DNA of 64,000 nt, taken from positions 2,170,001 to 2,234,000 of the forward strand of contig OY970370.1 of assembly GCA_963718745.1 (NCBI GenBank). The letters are read 5' to 3'. Source of the stretch: Fermentibacter sp963718745 [NCBI: Candidatus Fermentibacterota bacterium] (GTDB lineage: Bacteria; Fermentibacterota; Fermentibacteria; Fermentibacterales). Positions 1-8,794 of the stretch are shown here, in pieces. Position 1 is the first letter of the stretch. Every line of letters begins with the position of its first letter. The position numbers were made by a program, and so were the translations under genes. Below the pieces are notes generated by a model. It searched no databases. It was not told where the DNA came from and saw only the letters and a list, made by a program, of their open reading frames with translations.

Positions 1-153
1 TCGTTGTGGTGTTCCAGGAAGCAACGCCGATTCCTACCCCCAGGTTCGCCTTCGAGGCTTTCTGCAGCCATCGAACCTCACCGGGTCAGGCTCTTCGCGT
101 AGTTCCAAGTCGGGTCATGCTGTTAGAGACGGCAAGCTACCGGGCGGGCCTGT

Positions 154-925
154 TCTACCTGATTATCGCGAACTTTCCGATGGCCTGTTCACTCTCGGTC
201 TGCACACAGAAGAAGTAGAGGCCGGAAGTCACGAGCCTGCCCTCGGCGTTCTCGAGGTCCCAGTACTCCTCACCGGAATCGCCGCCGAAGCTCCTGTGCT
301 GCAGAGTCGCGACATGGTCGCCTCCCAGCGTGTAGATACGGATGTCACATATCGGCGGCAGATGGGTGAAGGCGATCTTGTCGGCATGGCTCTGCTCCCA
401 CTCGGCAGAACCCCTGTATGGATTGGGGACGACGCTGATGGTCCCGGTCCAGTCTGGATCGGAAGCCCAGCCGGGGACAACCGGGATGGGTGTGCCGTCC
501 AGGGTCTGCTTGTAGTTCGTCCTCTGGCTCTCCACTCCCGTCTCGGCATCATAGGCGCACAGGACGTAGTAGTATGGAAAGCCTCTCGTCACGCTCCCGT
601 CCGACCAGGAGTACGTGCCTGCGTCGATGTCGGCGATCAGCTGCCAGTCCGTCGCGTTGAAGACCGATCGGTAGAGGTGGTACCCGCCGAAGGGATCATA
701 GCCTTCTGCATCGTCGCTCCAGATGATGTCCACCGTTCCGTCGCCGGCCTCGTAAAAGAAGGTCGGAACCGGCGGTATATCAGGAACACCCCAGCCGCCG
801 TCCCGGTAGTAGGCGTCGAGGAGGTTGTCCGCCTGCTGCCTCAGGTCGGCAAGGCCCCTGCCGATGACGAAGCCTCCAACGATGTGCAGGCTGTCGCCGT
901 CGGCAAGATCGACAGGCCCCATCGT
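154..925. repeat. 772-bp identical direct repeat, copy 1
   Basis: Bases 154-925 match 5659-6430 with no difference that I could find. The identity starts at the shared stop codon (TCTA on the plus strand) and ends inside the coding region at CCCCATCGT, where the copies begin to differ. Flanking coding sequence is related but diverged, and sequence beyond the stop codons is unrelated. This pattern fits a recent gene-conversion tract. Confidence 0.9.
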
Positions 926-2371
926 CAGGAGGATGGAGTAGTCGTATGGCTGGTAACCCAGGCCCAACGGATTGTCCTGAACGATCGGAAATGGCCCCGG
1001 ATTTGCCGGTTGAAAAGCGTCCGGGGCACTCGGGTCGCCTATCCAATCGGAAAGGTAGGCCGGACCACTATGCCTTCCGCTGTACTCCTGGTTGTCTCCC
1101 CACTGGACCTGATAGGCAGCCTCGTCGTCTGTGGGTGGGGACATCTCGTAGCACCACCAGGAGTGGCTGAAAGGTATTGGATAGCCTAATACATCGATAG
1201 GCCGCTCGATGGTGCCGTCGGCCTTCTTGATCCAGAAGTCGAGCAGGCGCCACCCCGCAAACCCGTTACATGGAGGGGAGTAGGTCGGCTCGCCGGAATC
1301 ATCTGTTGACGAGTTGGGGTAATTTCCATCCCACATATAGCTGAGGTTCCGCGGGACCACCGCGTAGGTCGTATCGCCGATGGTGTGCATCCAGTAAGAG
1401 GGTGGCATGCCGTCGGCGAAAAGCTGAAGCCCGGTGTGGGGCTCGGTGGCGTAGATTGTGTCGCCGTCCACGACCTTGAACAGGATCGTGAAATGGTCCG
1501 AGACCCCGTCGGAGTTGGCGTCCGCATCTACGATGCCGTCCGAGCCGGGATAGTTGTAGAAGTAGAAAATGTCGTCCTCGGGGTTAATCCACGAAGCATC
1601 GGGATTGCTCTGGTAGATGTAATTGTCAGCTTCGCTCGCCTTCGTCCCGTCATCGAACTCGTAGTCGAAGGTGGCGTCCGGATCGTTGCACCAGATCTCA
1701 TGGCCATCGTAGAAAACGAGATCATCGAAGAATAGCTTCTGGATCTCAGGATCGGCTGTTGCAATATCGAGCTCGGCAAATATGGAGAAGCAGAGCGCAT
1801 TCAGAGGCACGCCGGGATTCCCGTGCTCGCTCAGATGAGTCACTGTGATATCGTTGACAAGGAACTGGTTATACCCCGACGTCGCCCAGCTATAGGCTTT
1901 CTGAAAGGTCCTAATGCCCAAGGGATCGTCGTTGCTGCTGCTCCAGTCATCCTCACCCCAGCTCGATTCCTCGAGCGCGGTAGGACCTGGTGTCAGCATT
2001 GTCAGCGGATAGCCCTCTGTAGGCATGAACTCGAAGTTAGGTACATATGCTGATGAAGCGCTTACATATGCTCCTGGTTGTCCCGAAGGCGTTACCTCGC
2101 CGAAGGCGGACACCCAGATCGAGCCAAAGTACAGGTAGCAGGAGCCTTCTCCTCCCGGCCACTGCATGCCTAGGTCATTCAGGTCACCCCATGGATTTCC
2201 ATAGATGCCCACGTTGGAGAGGACCATCCACATGTTCGACAAGTTGTGATGAGACATTGCTGCCGTTGGTCTTGCATCAAAGATGCCCCCAAAGGGGAAG
2301 CTCGGGATCGCTCCTGGTCTTGCATGAGATGTCGCCGAAACCAAGAGCAATAACATGGCGCTAATTGGCAT
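155..2371 (-). CDS. Secreted surface protein with C-terminal sorting tail, paralogue A
   Basis: A 738-residue exported protein of unknown function. Residues 1-17 form a signal peptide (MPISAMLLLLVSATSHA). The body is rich in Asp, Trp and Tyr and includes a DADANSDG calcium-binding-like stretch. About the last 200 residues hold a fibronectin-like segment and a FlgD/Ig-like sorting tail (VVPNPYRGS, a GG-D-x-V turn, final KFAIIR). The start lies one base after the stop of the lipoprotein fragment at 2373-2579, the same arrangement as the intact pair at 8908-10627. From residue ~481 to the stop the DNA appears identical to paralogue B at 5660-7918, while the front part is clearly diverged. Probably exported and anchored by a type IX-like system; substrate or partner unknown. 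Confidence 0.85.
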   Translation of the reverse strand: MPISAMLLLLVSATSHARPGAIPSFPFGGIFDARPTAAMSHHNLSNMWMVLSNVGIYGNPWGDLNDLGMQWPGGEGSCYLYFGSIWVSAFGEVTPSGQPGAYVSASSAYVPNFEFMPTEGYPLTMLTPGPTALEESSWGEDDWSSSNDDPLGIRTFQKAYSWATSGYNQFLVNDITVTHLSEHGNPGVPLNALCFSIFAELDIATADPEIQKLFFDDLVFYDGHEIWCNDPDATFDYEFDDGTKASEADNYIYQSNPDASWINPEDDIFYFYNYPGSDGIVDADANSDGVSDHFTILFKVVDGDTIYATEPHTGLQLFADGMPPSYWMHTIGDTTYAVVPRNLSYMWDGNYPNSSTDDSGEPTYSPPCNGFAGWRLLDFWIKKADGTIERPIDVLGYPIPFSHSWWCYEMSPPTDDEAAYQVQWGDNQEYSGRHSGPAYLSDWIGDPSAPDAFQPANPGPFPIVQDNPLGLGYQPYDYSILLTMGPVDLADGDSLHIVGGFVIGRGLADLRQQADNLLDAYYRDGGWGVPDIPPVPTFFYEAGDGTVDIIWSDDAEGYDPFGGYHLYRSVFNATDWQLIADIDAGTYSWSDGSVTRGFPYYYVLCAYDAETGVESQRTNYKQTLDGTPIPVVPGWASDPDWTGTISVVPNPYRGSAEWEQSHADKIAFTHLPPICDIRIYTLGGDHVATLQHRSFGGDSGEEYWDLENAEGRLVTSGLYFFCVQTESEQAIGKFAIIR

Positions 2372-2372
2372 C

Positions 2373-2579
2373 TCACTCCTGCATCTGTGAGATAAGCTGG
2401 ACCAGTTGGAGAAGGAAGTTCGGGGATTCTGGATCCAGGTCTAGTCCATATCCTGCCTGCCTGCACATGAACCAGGAATAGATGAACTTTTCGCTCAGGT
2501 ACGCGTACGAGGCTCCGCATGTGATGACCTGCGCGGCATCGAGGTCGAACACTCCCGTGCGCAGGTTGCTGTAAGACAT
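2373..2579 (-). pseudogene. C-terminal fragment of TPR lipoprotein
   Basis: This 68-residue reading frame matches the last ~63 residues of the intact lipoprotein at 9563-10627. Shared motifs include GVFDLDAAQV, GASYAYLSEKFIYSWFMCRQ and GLDLDP. The lipobox and TPR part are missing and a stop codon lies just upstream, so it is a decayed copy. It still ends one base before the start of paralogue A, so the duplication included both genes of the pair. The short product may still be translated and couple translation to the downstream gene, but no function is shown. Confidence 0.8.
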
Positions 2580-2638
2580 TCCTCAGGACGAACCTGTTCG
2601 CTCACCTCTGCCTGGAGGTAAGAATACTTTGATTCATC

Positions 2639-2812
2639 CTACAGCGTTCTTCCCTGAGCCTGGCTCCTCTCAGCCGACTCGCCCGAGAAGAGGCGATACC
2701 TGACGACCAGCCCTCTTAGCTCGTGTATCGGGTCAACCTTCCCGCAATATGAGATGCAGTAGATGAAGTCGGAGCATCTATCTTCCTCGAGAAACACAAG
2801 GTAGTCACTGAA
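2639..2812 (-). pseudogene. Unidentified open frame without start codon
   Basis: A 57-codon open frame on the minus strand is bounded by a TGA upstream and a TAG. It contains DYLVFLEEDRCSDF and a Cys-rich CISYCG stretch but has no ATG, GTG or TTG near its front. The residue composition looks protein-like, so it may be the tail of a lost gene between the peptide cassette and the lipoprotein fragment. I do not recognise the family. The rest of 2580-2877 holds nothing I can support. Confidence 0.25.
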
Positions 2813-2877
2813 TCAAACGAAATTGGGGGCGGACAGGACAATGAGCATGTTCCTCAGTTGGCTAGGCTCTCGAGCGC

Positions 2878-2994
2878 CTAGCCAAACACCTCCGGAATGC
2901 ACCCTGTGTTGTAGGGTGGGCAGTGCGGAAAGTAGCAGTCGCACTCAGTGCTGGCGCTATCTTCAACATCCTGCGGCCTGCGTATGATCTCCAT
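2878..2994 (-). CDS. Putative RiPP precursor peptide 1
   Basis: A 38-residue peptide begins 22 nt after the radical SAM maturase stop, with AAGGAG about 10 nt before the ATG. The first ~15 residues (MEIIRRPQDVEDSAS) look like a charged leader. The rest is a Cys-rich core with TECDC, C25 and TGCIPEVFG (Cys 18, 20, 25, 32). A second version at 8252-8365 keeps MEI, TECDC, the third Cys and TGCIPEVF while the rest has changed, which supports real coding. A longer in-frame start at 3075 would overlap the maturase by 59 bases and has no counterpart in the second copy. Predicted substrate of the adjacent radical SAM enzyme; the modification is unknown. Confidence 0.72.
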   Translation of the reverse strand: MEIIRRPQDVEDSASTECDCYFPHCPPYNTGCIPEVFG

Positions 2995-3016
2995 TTGCAC
3001 CACTCCTTCACACTTT

Positions 3017-4342
3017 TCAACTTCGCTTGCCCTTGTCCTGTCCGCCTCGCTCCCTATCACGTATATAGTTATCAATAATTCGCTTGTGAAAAACCTCTTC
3101 CGTCACAAGACATCGTGGCTCCCCATCGCGGAAATAGTCAGCGGGGCACCCCCCACCGCAATTCGGCAGCATCTTGCATTGGTAGCATTTCATCGTTGAT
3201 GCGAAGGGATCCCACGACATCCATTTATAGATTGCCCGCAAGGGTGTTCTACCTATCGAGAGGATGCTGGATGCATCCGAAGGTAAACTTGCTGCACCGA
3301 TTTCGCTCCAGCAGCGAATGAGACTTCCATCAGGCATGACAACCATGGAGCCAAGTGACACGGCAGCGCATCCAACGAATTTCACCTCTAGAGTGCCCAA
3401 GCGCTTTGCTTCAAGCCCATCCGCAAGCCGGTCGATATACTCGAGGTTTCTGATGCTTCTTTCGGGCTGACCGCAGTGGTCATACCTGGTCGCTGCAGAA
3501 TACACAGCTATCCTTGGATTCCCTGCCAACCTATCCCTAAGCTCTGCCAGATGCGGATCGATGCCCTCTTCGACATTCACACGTAACGCGATATCTATAA
3601 CGGCAGACGCTTGTAGGACGTTGTCCAGAATCCTTTCATACGTTGCACTTCCACCTTTCAGTGGTCTTCGTGCATCATGCGTGGATTGGCTACCGTCCAG
3701 CGTAACCTGGGCTGTTTCGACACCAACATCGGCCAGCTGTTTAGCCAGTTCTCCAGAGAGGAAGAAACCATTGGTAATGATGGATATACCAAGCTTGCCC
3801 GTGCGCGAGGAACGCGCCGTTCTTACATTCCTACAGAGGCTAATACAGCACTCGGGATAAAGAAGTGGCTCGCCGCCATACAGGCAAAGCGTGAAATCCT
3901 GTGATAATGACTCCCCGGCCTTCTTCGCGATTCCATCGATGACTTCCTCAGACATACATCCCTCGCCCCTGCTCACCGGCTGACCCTGATAGCAGTAGCT
4001 GCAGGCGAAATTGCAGGATGTTGTTATAACTGCGGTCACTGATCGCAGATGAGGGGAGAACCTCATGGCTTGATTGACTACATGCAGATAGTCCAACTCA
4101 TCGAAGTCAACAGGGATGAGAAAACCACACTCAACCAAGGGGCCTTGCAGTTCGGAGCTGATAGAATCGAGATGGATCAAATCCGAAGTATTCCTGGAAA
4201 AGAGCTCCTTGACTTCCAGTATGTGCTCCACAGAAACTCTGGCAATGGCACACGTTAGCCCATTGAAGGCGACAATCGCGTCTTCAAATTCGATCAACCA
4301 GTTGTAAGAAGAGAGCTTCAGGCGCCCGTCAGCAGTTCCCAT
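3017..4342 (-). CDS. Radical SAM/SPASM peptide maturase
   Basis: A 441-residue enzyme. Residues ~10-95 resemble the N-terminal region found in many peptide maturases. The radical SAM iron-sulfur motif is C110-NFA-C114-SY-C117 (CxxxCxxC). A C-terminal SPASM domain carries auxiliary cluster cysteines, including CYQCKMLPNCGGGC and a later Cys. In this family S-adenosylmethionine is cleaved to modify ribosomal peptides, often by thioether or C-C crosslinks, or to modify sulfatases. No sulfatase with a Cys nucleophile is adjacent, whereas a Cys-rich peptide follows after 22 nt, so peptide maturation is the better reading. The gene is visibly more A+T-rich than the window average, suggesting acquisition. 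Confidence 0.85.
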   Translation of the reverse strand: MGTADGRLKLSSYNWLIEFEDAIVAFNGLTCAIARVSVEHILEVKELFSRNTSDLIHLDSISSELQGPLVECGFLIPVDFDELDYLHVVNQAMRFSPHLRSVTAVITTSCNFACSYCYQGQPVSRGEGCMSEEVIDGIAKKAGESLSQDFTLCLYGGEPLLYPECCISLCRNVRTARSSRTGKLGISIITNGFFLSGELAKQLADVGVETAQVTLDGSQSTHDARRPLKGGSATYERILDNVLQASAVIDIALRVNVEEGIDPHLAELRDRLAGNPRIAVYSAATRYDHCGQPERSIRNLEYIDRLADGLEAKRLGTLEVKFVGCAAVSLGSMVVMPDGSLIRCWSEIGAASLPSDASSILSIGRTPLRAIYKWMSWDPFASTMKCYQCKMLPNCGGGCPADYFRDGEPRCLVTEEVFHKRIIDNYIRDRERGGQDKGKRS

Positions 4343-4506
4343 CCACCGCTTCCTTCCAAATTAAAGATTCCTACAGTAGGTCGGCTCGTCAATATCCAAA
4401 GACGCAAGAGGGGGGGACTGTGTAACGAATCAGAATTGAAAGACACAAAATGGCATCTACTGCAGTCGAAATACACACTGATACAGCTATTTGGAAAGCG
4501 TAGATA

Positions 4507-5619
4507 CTATTTCCAAATGAGCAGTAGACCGTCATATTTGGGGCCAAATTGCGGCGAAAACAGCTGGGGGTTACTGACTGACCATGCAGTACCGTCCAGT
4601 TTGTGCAGATCCAAGTAGGCTCTCTCGTGACTGAAGGGCATCTGGCGGCACTGAGCTTCGATTTCGCCTTGCTGCCTACCCACAAGCTCTTTGTCGTTCA
4701 TGCCCAGAGCGAGGATCCTGATTACGAAAGTCTTGCTCTTTGTGGAGAGATTCTGGTTGGCAAAGAAATATCCTTCAGGTAGCAAGCCCTCCAGGGCTGT
4801 TCCGTTGCGCTCATCTGGATTCAGACACGCATGAGTTGCACCCATACAGCACAGAAGATTTCCGTCTCTGTTTGCAGCACTCCTCAAGGCCCTTTGAACT
4901 GTTTCACGAAAGAAATGTGTTCTGATCTTCTCACTGTCGGCCGACCTTGCCCCGCAGTGCGAGTGGTATGTGATCGACGTCCGAAGTATCTCGAGCGCGA
5001 AGCGCATCTCCTCATCAATGTCGGGCGAATAGGTGCCTCTTAACTCCCCCCAACACTCCTCAATGGAATCCAGGCATAATCTCAGCTTCTCAGGACTGTT
5101 ACAACCGCGCAATATCGTGCTGGCTTCAAGCAATCTGTCTCTTCCATTCCGAGTATTCGAGAAGCTGGCGATCCTCTTAAAGTATTCCTTCAGCGAGCTG
5201 GTATCTCGCCACAGCGAATGCTCTATATCAATTGAGGTGACCTGAAGCCTGTCATTCCCGCAACGCTGGCTATTGTGTCGGATTACTTCTCCTATGAACT
5301 CCGGTGTGTCTCTCGGTAATTGGTTCATGTAACCAAGGGTCATCGCCTCGAATCTAAGATGATGGCTGAACTCGGTTTCTAAAGCAAGAACCTTTGTATT
5401 ACAGTGGCTGTTCAGATACATCGCAAGCTCAAACTCTGTCTTGACTGTATCAACGCAATGATGAGTCTCCCCCAGAATTATCATCGTCGAATCTGCTGTG
5501 TATTTTCCGACAACCTCGAAATCTGCGCCATCAATTGGCACAAGGAGCTTCTCTAGAGCTTCTTTCATGAACTTCAGACTACCTTGCCTGCCGTTTGAGT
5601 GGCACAAGATTCTGACCAA
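4507..5619 (-). CDS. Tiki/erythromycin-esterase/ChaN-like hydrolase
   Basis: A 370-residue soluble protein with an ILGETHH motif (G50, E51, H53, H54), a second acidic motif LALE81 and a late GATHA motif (H263). The order and spacing of these Glu/His residues resemble the erythromycin esterase, ChaN and TraB/Tiki group, which includes hydrolases and metal-dependent peptidases. Overall similarity appears distant. It is A+T-rich like the maturase, which follows after a 164-nt gap without a gene. From its position it could cleave the leader of the peptide at 2878-2994 or give self-protection; both are inferences. Confidence 0.55.
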   Translation of the reverse strand: MVRILCHSNGRQGSLKFMKEALEKLLVPIDGADFEVVGKYTADSTMIILGETHHCVDTVKTEFELAMYLNSHCNTKVLALETEFSHHLRFEAMTLGYMNQLPRDTPEFIGEVIRHNSQRCGNDRLQVTSIDIEHSLWRDTSSLKEYFKRIASFSNTRNGRDRLLEASTILRGCNSPEKLRLCLDSIEECWGELRGTYSPDIDEEMRFALEILRTSITYHSHCGARSADSEKIRTHFFRETVQRALRSAANRDGNLLCCMGATHACLNPDERNGTALEGLLPEGYFFANQNLSTKSKTFVIRILALGMNDKELVGRQQGEIEAQCRQMPFSHERAYLDLHKLDGTAWSVSNPQLFSPQFGPKYDGLLLIWK

Positions 5620-5658
5620 ACACGACTAGATCCAAGCGCCCAAGAGGTCACACTAGGG

Positions 5659-6430
5659 TCTACCTGATTATCGCGAACTTTCCGATGGCCTGTTCACTCT
5701 CGGTCTGCACACAGAAGAAGTAGAGGCCGGAAGTCACGAGCCTGCCCTCGGCGTTCTCGAGGTCCCAGTACTCCTCACCGGAATCGCCGCCGAAGCTCCT
5801 GTGCTGCAGAGTCGCGACATGGTCGCCTCCCAGCGTGTAGATACGGATGTCACATATCGGCGGCAGATGGGTGAAGGCGATCTTGTCGGCATGGCTCTGC
5901 TCCCACTCGGCAGAACCCCTGTATGGATTGGGGACGACGCTGATGGTCCCGGTCCAGTCTGGATCGGAAGCCCAGCCGGGGACAACCGGGATGGGTGTGC
6001 CGTCCAGGGTCTGCTTGTAGTTCGTCCTCTGGCTCTCCACTCCCGTCTCGGCATCATAGGCGCACAGGACGTAGTAGTATGGAAAGCCTCTCGTCACGCT
6101 CCCGTCCGACCAGGAGTACGTGCCTGCGTCGATGTCGGCGATCAGCTGCCAGTCCGTCGCGTTGAAGACCGATCGGTAGAGGTGGTACCCGCCGAAGGGA
6201 TCATAGCCTTCTGCATCGTCGCTCCAGATGATGTCCACCGTTCCGTCGCCGGCCTCGTAAAAGAAGGTCGGAACCGGCGGTATATCAGGAACACCCCAGC
6301 CGCCGTCCCGGTAGTAGGCGTCGAGGAGGTTGTCCGCCTGCTGCCTCAGGTCGGCAAGGCCCCTGCCGATGACGAAGCCTCCAACGATGTGCAGGCTGTC
6401 GCCGTCGGCAAGATCGACAGGCCCCATCGT
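5659..6430. repeat. 772-bp identical direct repeat, copy 2
   Basis: Partner of 154-925. It covers the 3' third of paralogue B, encoding the fibronectin-like region and sorting tail. The two copies lie 5,505 bp apart in the same orientation. Recombination between them would delete the RiPP cassette. Confidence 0.9.
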
Positions 6431-7918
6431 GAGAAGAAAGTCGTAGCGCCACGGTTGGTAGTCCATACCCAGCGGGTTGTCCTGCACGATCGGGAACGGG
6501 CCGGGGTTGTCAGGCTGGAAGGCATCGGGCGCGTTTGGATCGCCTATCCAGTCTGCGAGGTAGGCCGGCCCGCTGCGCCTTCCGCTGTACTCCTGGTTCT
6601 GACCCCATTGGTAGTCATAGCACAGCCCGTCTGAATCAGGTGTTTGATTCCAACCCCACCAAGAATGAGATAATGGAATAGGGCAACCGAAGACGTCTAT
6701 GGGCCGCTCGATGGTGCCGTCGGCCTTCCTTATCCAGAAGTCGAGCAGGCGCCACCCCGCAAACCCGTTGCATGGAGGGGAGTAGGTTGGCTCGCCAGAG
6801 TCGTCTGTGGATGAGGCCGGATTATCCGAGTCCCAAGAGTAGCTGAGGTTCCGTGGGACCACCGCGTAGGTCGTATCGCCGACGGAGTGCATCCAGTAAG
6901 AGGGCGGCATGCCGTCGGCGAATAGTTGAAGCCCGGTGTTGGGTTCGGTGGCGAAAATGGTATCTCCGTCCGCAACCTTGAACAGGATCGTGAAATGGTC
7001 CGAGACCCCGTCGGAGTTGGCGTCCGCATCTACTATGCCGTCCGATCCCCGGTAGTTGTAGAAGTAGTAGATCTCGTCCAGGGGATCGGCCCAGGAGGCG
7101 TCCGGGTTCTGCTGGTAGATGTAGGTGTCAGCCTCGCTCGCCCTCGTCCCATCATCGAACTCGTAGTCGAAGGTGGCGTCCGGATCGTTGCACCAGATCT
7201 CGTGGCCATCATAGAAAGTTAGATCATCGAGATAGAAGGTTGGAGAAGGATCGGCTGAGGCTATGACGGGTTCGGTCATAATGGAGAAGCTGAAGGCATC
7301 CAGCGGAACTCCCGGGTTGCCGTGCTCGCTCAGGTGTGTCACCGTTACATCGTTGACCAGGAACTGGTCATAGCCCGGCGTACTCCAGCTGTACGCCCTC
7401 TGGAAGGTCTTCACGCCGATGGGATTCTCGTTATCGGTGTACCAGTCGTCTTCGCCCCAACTCGACTCCTCGAGCGCGGTCGGACCGGGGATAAGCTTCA
7501 TCATTGGGAAGCCTTCCGTAGGTCCGAACTCCAATTCATTCGCACTGACCCAGGAAGCGCTGACATATGCGCCATCTTCGCCGCCGGAGGCAACTTGGCC
7601 AAATGCAGATGCCCAGATATACCCAAGATGAAGGTACTTTGACCCTTCGCCCCCCGGCCACTCCATGGTCCAGTCTTCCCAAGGATTGCCAAAAAGGCCA
7701 ATGTTCGTGAGGGTCATCCAGACGGCGGAGAGAGTTTGCTGGACCTCTGAGATCGGCGGACGCCCATTGATAAGTGAATCAGCTAGGATAGGCAGAGGCT
7801 GGTGCAGATATTCTGTAGTTGAGCCATCCGCCGCAATGAAAAGAAGGGCAGTAAACACAAAGGCTATTGAATCTGGTCCTCGCGGAATGAAGGCTCTCAC
7901 TTCTTGGTCCTGCACCAC
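5660..7918 (-). CDS. Secreted surface protein with C-terminal sorting tail, paralogue B
   Basis: 752 residues, co-linear with paralogue A. It has a hydrophobic export segment at residues ~17-31 (SIAFVFTALLFIAAD), the same TALEESSWGEDDW and DADANSDGVSDHF blocks and an identical last ~257 residues. The front two thirds differ from A at many positions, so the identical tail reflects later exchange. No lipoprotein partner lies upstream, unlike copies A and C. The stop lies 40 nt before the hydrolase gene at 5619, so this gene could be the first of the peptide operon. Function unknown; probably surface-exposed. Confidence 0.85.
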   Translation of the reverse strand: MVQDQEVRAFIPRGPDSIAFVFTALLFIAADGSTTEYLHQPLPILADSLINGRPPISEVQQTLSAVWMTLTNIGLFGNPWEDWTMEWPGGEGSKYLHLGYIWASAFGQVASGGEDGAYVSASWVSANELEFGPTEGFPMMKLIPGPTALEESSWGEDDWYTDNENPIGVKTFQRAYSWSTPGYDQFLVNDVTVTHLSEHGNPGVPLDAFSFSIMTEPVIASADPSPTFYLDDLTFYDGHEIWCNDPDATFDYEFDDGTRASEADTYIYQQNPDASWADPLDEIYYFYNYRGSDGIVDADANSDGVSDHFTILFKVADGDTIFATEPNTGLQLFADGMPPSYWMHSVGDTTYAVVPRNLSYSWDSDNPASSTDDSGEPTYSPPCNGFAGWRLLDFWIRKADGTIERPIDVFGCPIPLSHSWWGWNQTPDSDGLCYDYQWGQNQEYSGRRSGPAYLADWIGDPNAPDAFQPDNPGPFPIVQDNPLGMDYQPWRYDFLLTMGPVDLADGDSLHIVGGFVIGRGLADLRQQADNLLDAYYRDGGWGVPDIPPVPTFFYEAGDGTVDIIWSDDAEGYDPFGGYHLYRSVFNATDWQLIADIDAGTYSWSDGSVTRGFPYYYVLCAYDAETGVESQRTNYKQTLDGTPIPVVPGWASDPDWTGTISVVPNPYRGSAEWEQSHADKIAFTHLPPICDIRIYTLGGDHVATLQHRSFGGDSGEEYWDLENAEGRLVTSGLYFFCVQTESEQAIGKFAIIR

Positions 7919-8251
7919 CTGAGTAGATCTAGAAACTCAGAACGATACTTATGCGATTCATAAAAGAGGTATCGCTGCCTCATTGTGCCGATACGCTAAC
8001 CATGAAAGCATCCTCGATCTGTTCAGGAGACTATGTAATTTGCATTAAGAGAAGCACTTCCACAGCAAGTTGAGCTTGGTTTCTAGAAGAAGAAAGATTC
8101 TATGCCAAGTATGCATGACTGGCCTGTAAAGAAACTTCAAGTGGACTGTTTCTAGTGCCAGATATGGGCGACGTAATCAGACCTGATTGCAGGGCATGTA
8201 AAAGGCAGAACGCGTCTATGGCTTTGCCTTACATCGAGAAGCCGTACTTGC
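7919..8251. other. Gene-poor stretch upstream of paralogue B
   Basis: About 330 A+T-rich bases between paralogue B and precursor peptide 2. Short frames exist on both strands, but none has a convincing ribosome binding site or a recognisable product. A promoter for the minus-strand genes is likely here, but I could not assign one. Confidence 0.4.
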
Positions 8252-8365
8252 CTAGTGGAAGACCTCCGGAATGCATCCTGTCTGCCAGGGTTGGCACCTA
8301 TCGCAATCACATTCAGTTCCGCCATCAGATTCCTTGACTTGCCGTGGCTCGCGTACGATCTCCAT
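8252..8365 (-). CDS. Putative RiPP precursor peptide 2 (orphan)
   Basis: A 37-residue peptide starting at ATG 8365, with AAGGAG six bases upstream; an ATG two codons earlier (8371) touches that site and is less likely. It aligns with precursor 1: MEIVREPRQV against MEIIRRPQDV, then TECDC, a third Cys and TGCIPEVFH. Cys positions are 19, 21, 24 and 31; the spacer between the second and third Cys is two residues shorter than in precursor 1. No complete maturase lies next to it, so modification would have to come from the enzyme at 3017-4342. Conserved leader and core ends with a variable middle are typical of precursor families. Confidence 0.65.
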   Translation of the reverse strand: MEIVREPRQVKESDGGTECDCDRCQPWQTGCIPEVFH

Positions 8366-8794
8366 TGACATCTCCTTCTTCGACAAGGAGTCAACAGCTT
8401 TCCTCCTGCATGCCCTTGTCTAGTTTGGCTAGGTGGACCTCAAGTGTCAAGCTCTGATCCTTGATACAAACGCTCATCTAAGAGTTTTCAGCAGTTGCAG
8501 ACATTACGCATGGGCGGTAAATCTGGCTTGTCTACGGATGCCGTCTCTAGCAAGCCTCCGAAATCTCCCCGATGAACACAGCCAGTCTGTTCCACCGGTG
8601 CGAAGTATATCCATGGCCGAAATAGGCTTCGGGCGCCGTCAAAGCAGTCATATCATCATCAACCTATGGATTGTTCCAATGCAGCAAAATCCCGTATTTG
8701 AGCATGCTAGTCGGAGGCGATGAGATGACTCTGGCTGCAAAGAAGGGCTTCTTCCAGTAGATAGTTAAATCCCCAAAGTAGAGTGAGGAGCCTC
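8366..8794. other. Degenerate stretch, no intact gene
   Basis: No intact gene is visible. Just upstream of precursor 2 on the minus strand, a frame ending LDKGMQEESC and a TGA shares GACAAGGGCA with the 3' end of the maturase gene, which may be a remnant of a second maturase copy. A 34-codon minus frame near 8560-8665 has no clear ribosome binding site. Confidence 0.3.

Noticed and set aside
296-1189. Plus-strand frame antisense to paralogue A (and its copy at 5801)
   Set aside because: Present in both copies only because the underlying DNA is identical. It does not match a protein family.
2995-3075. Longer N-terminal version of precursor peptide 1 starting at 3075
   Set aside because: It would overlap the maturase 3' end, lacks a matching region in precursor 2, and the internal ATG has a good AAGGAG site.
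8155-8337. Plus-strand 60-residue frame across precursor 2
   Set aside because: It is antisense to the conserved peptide and has no ribosome site or recognisable family.
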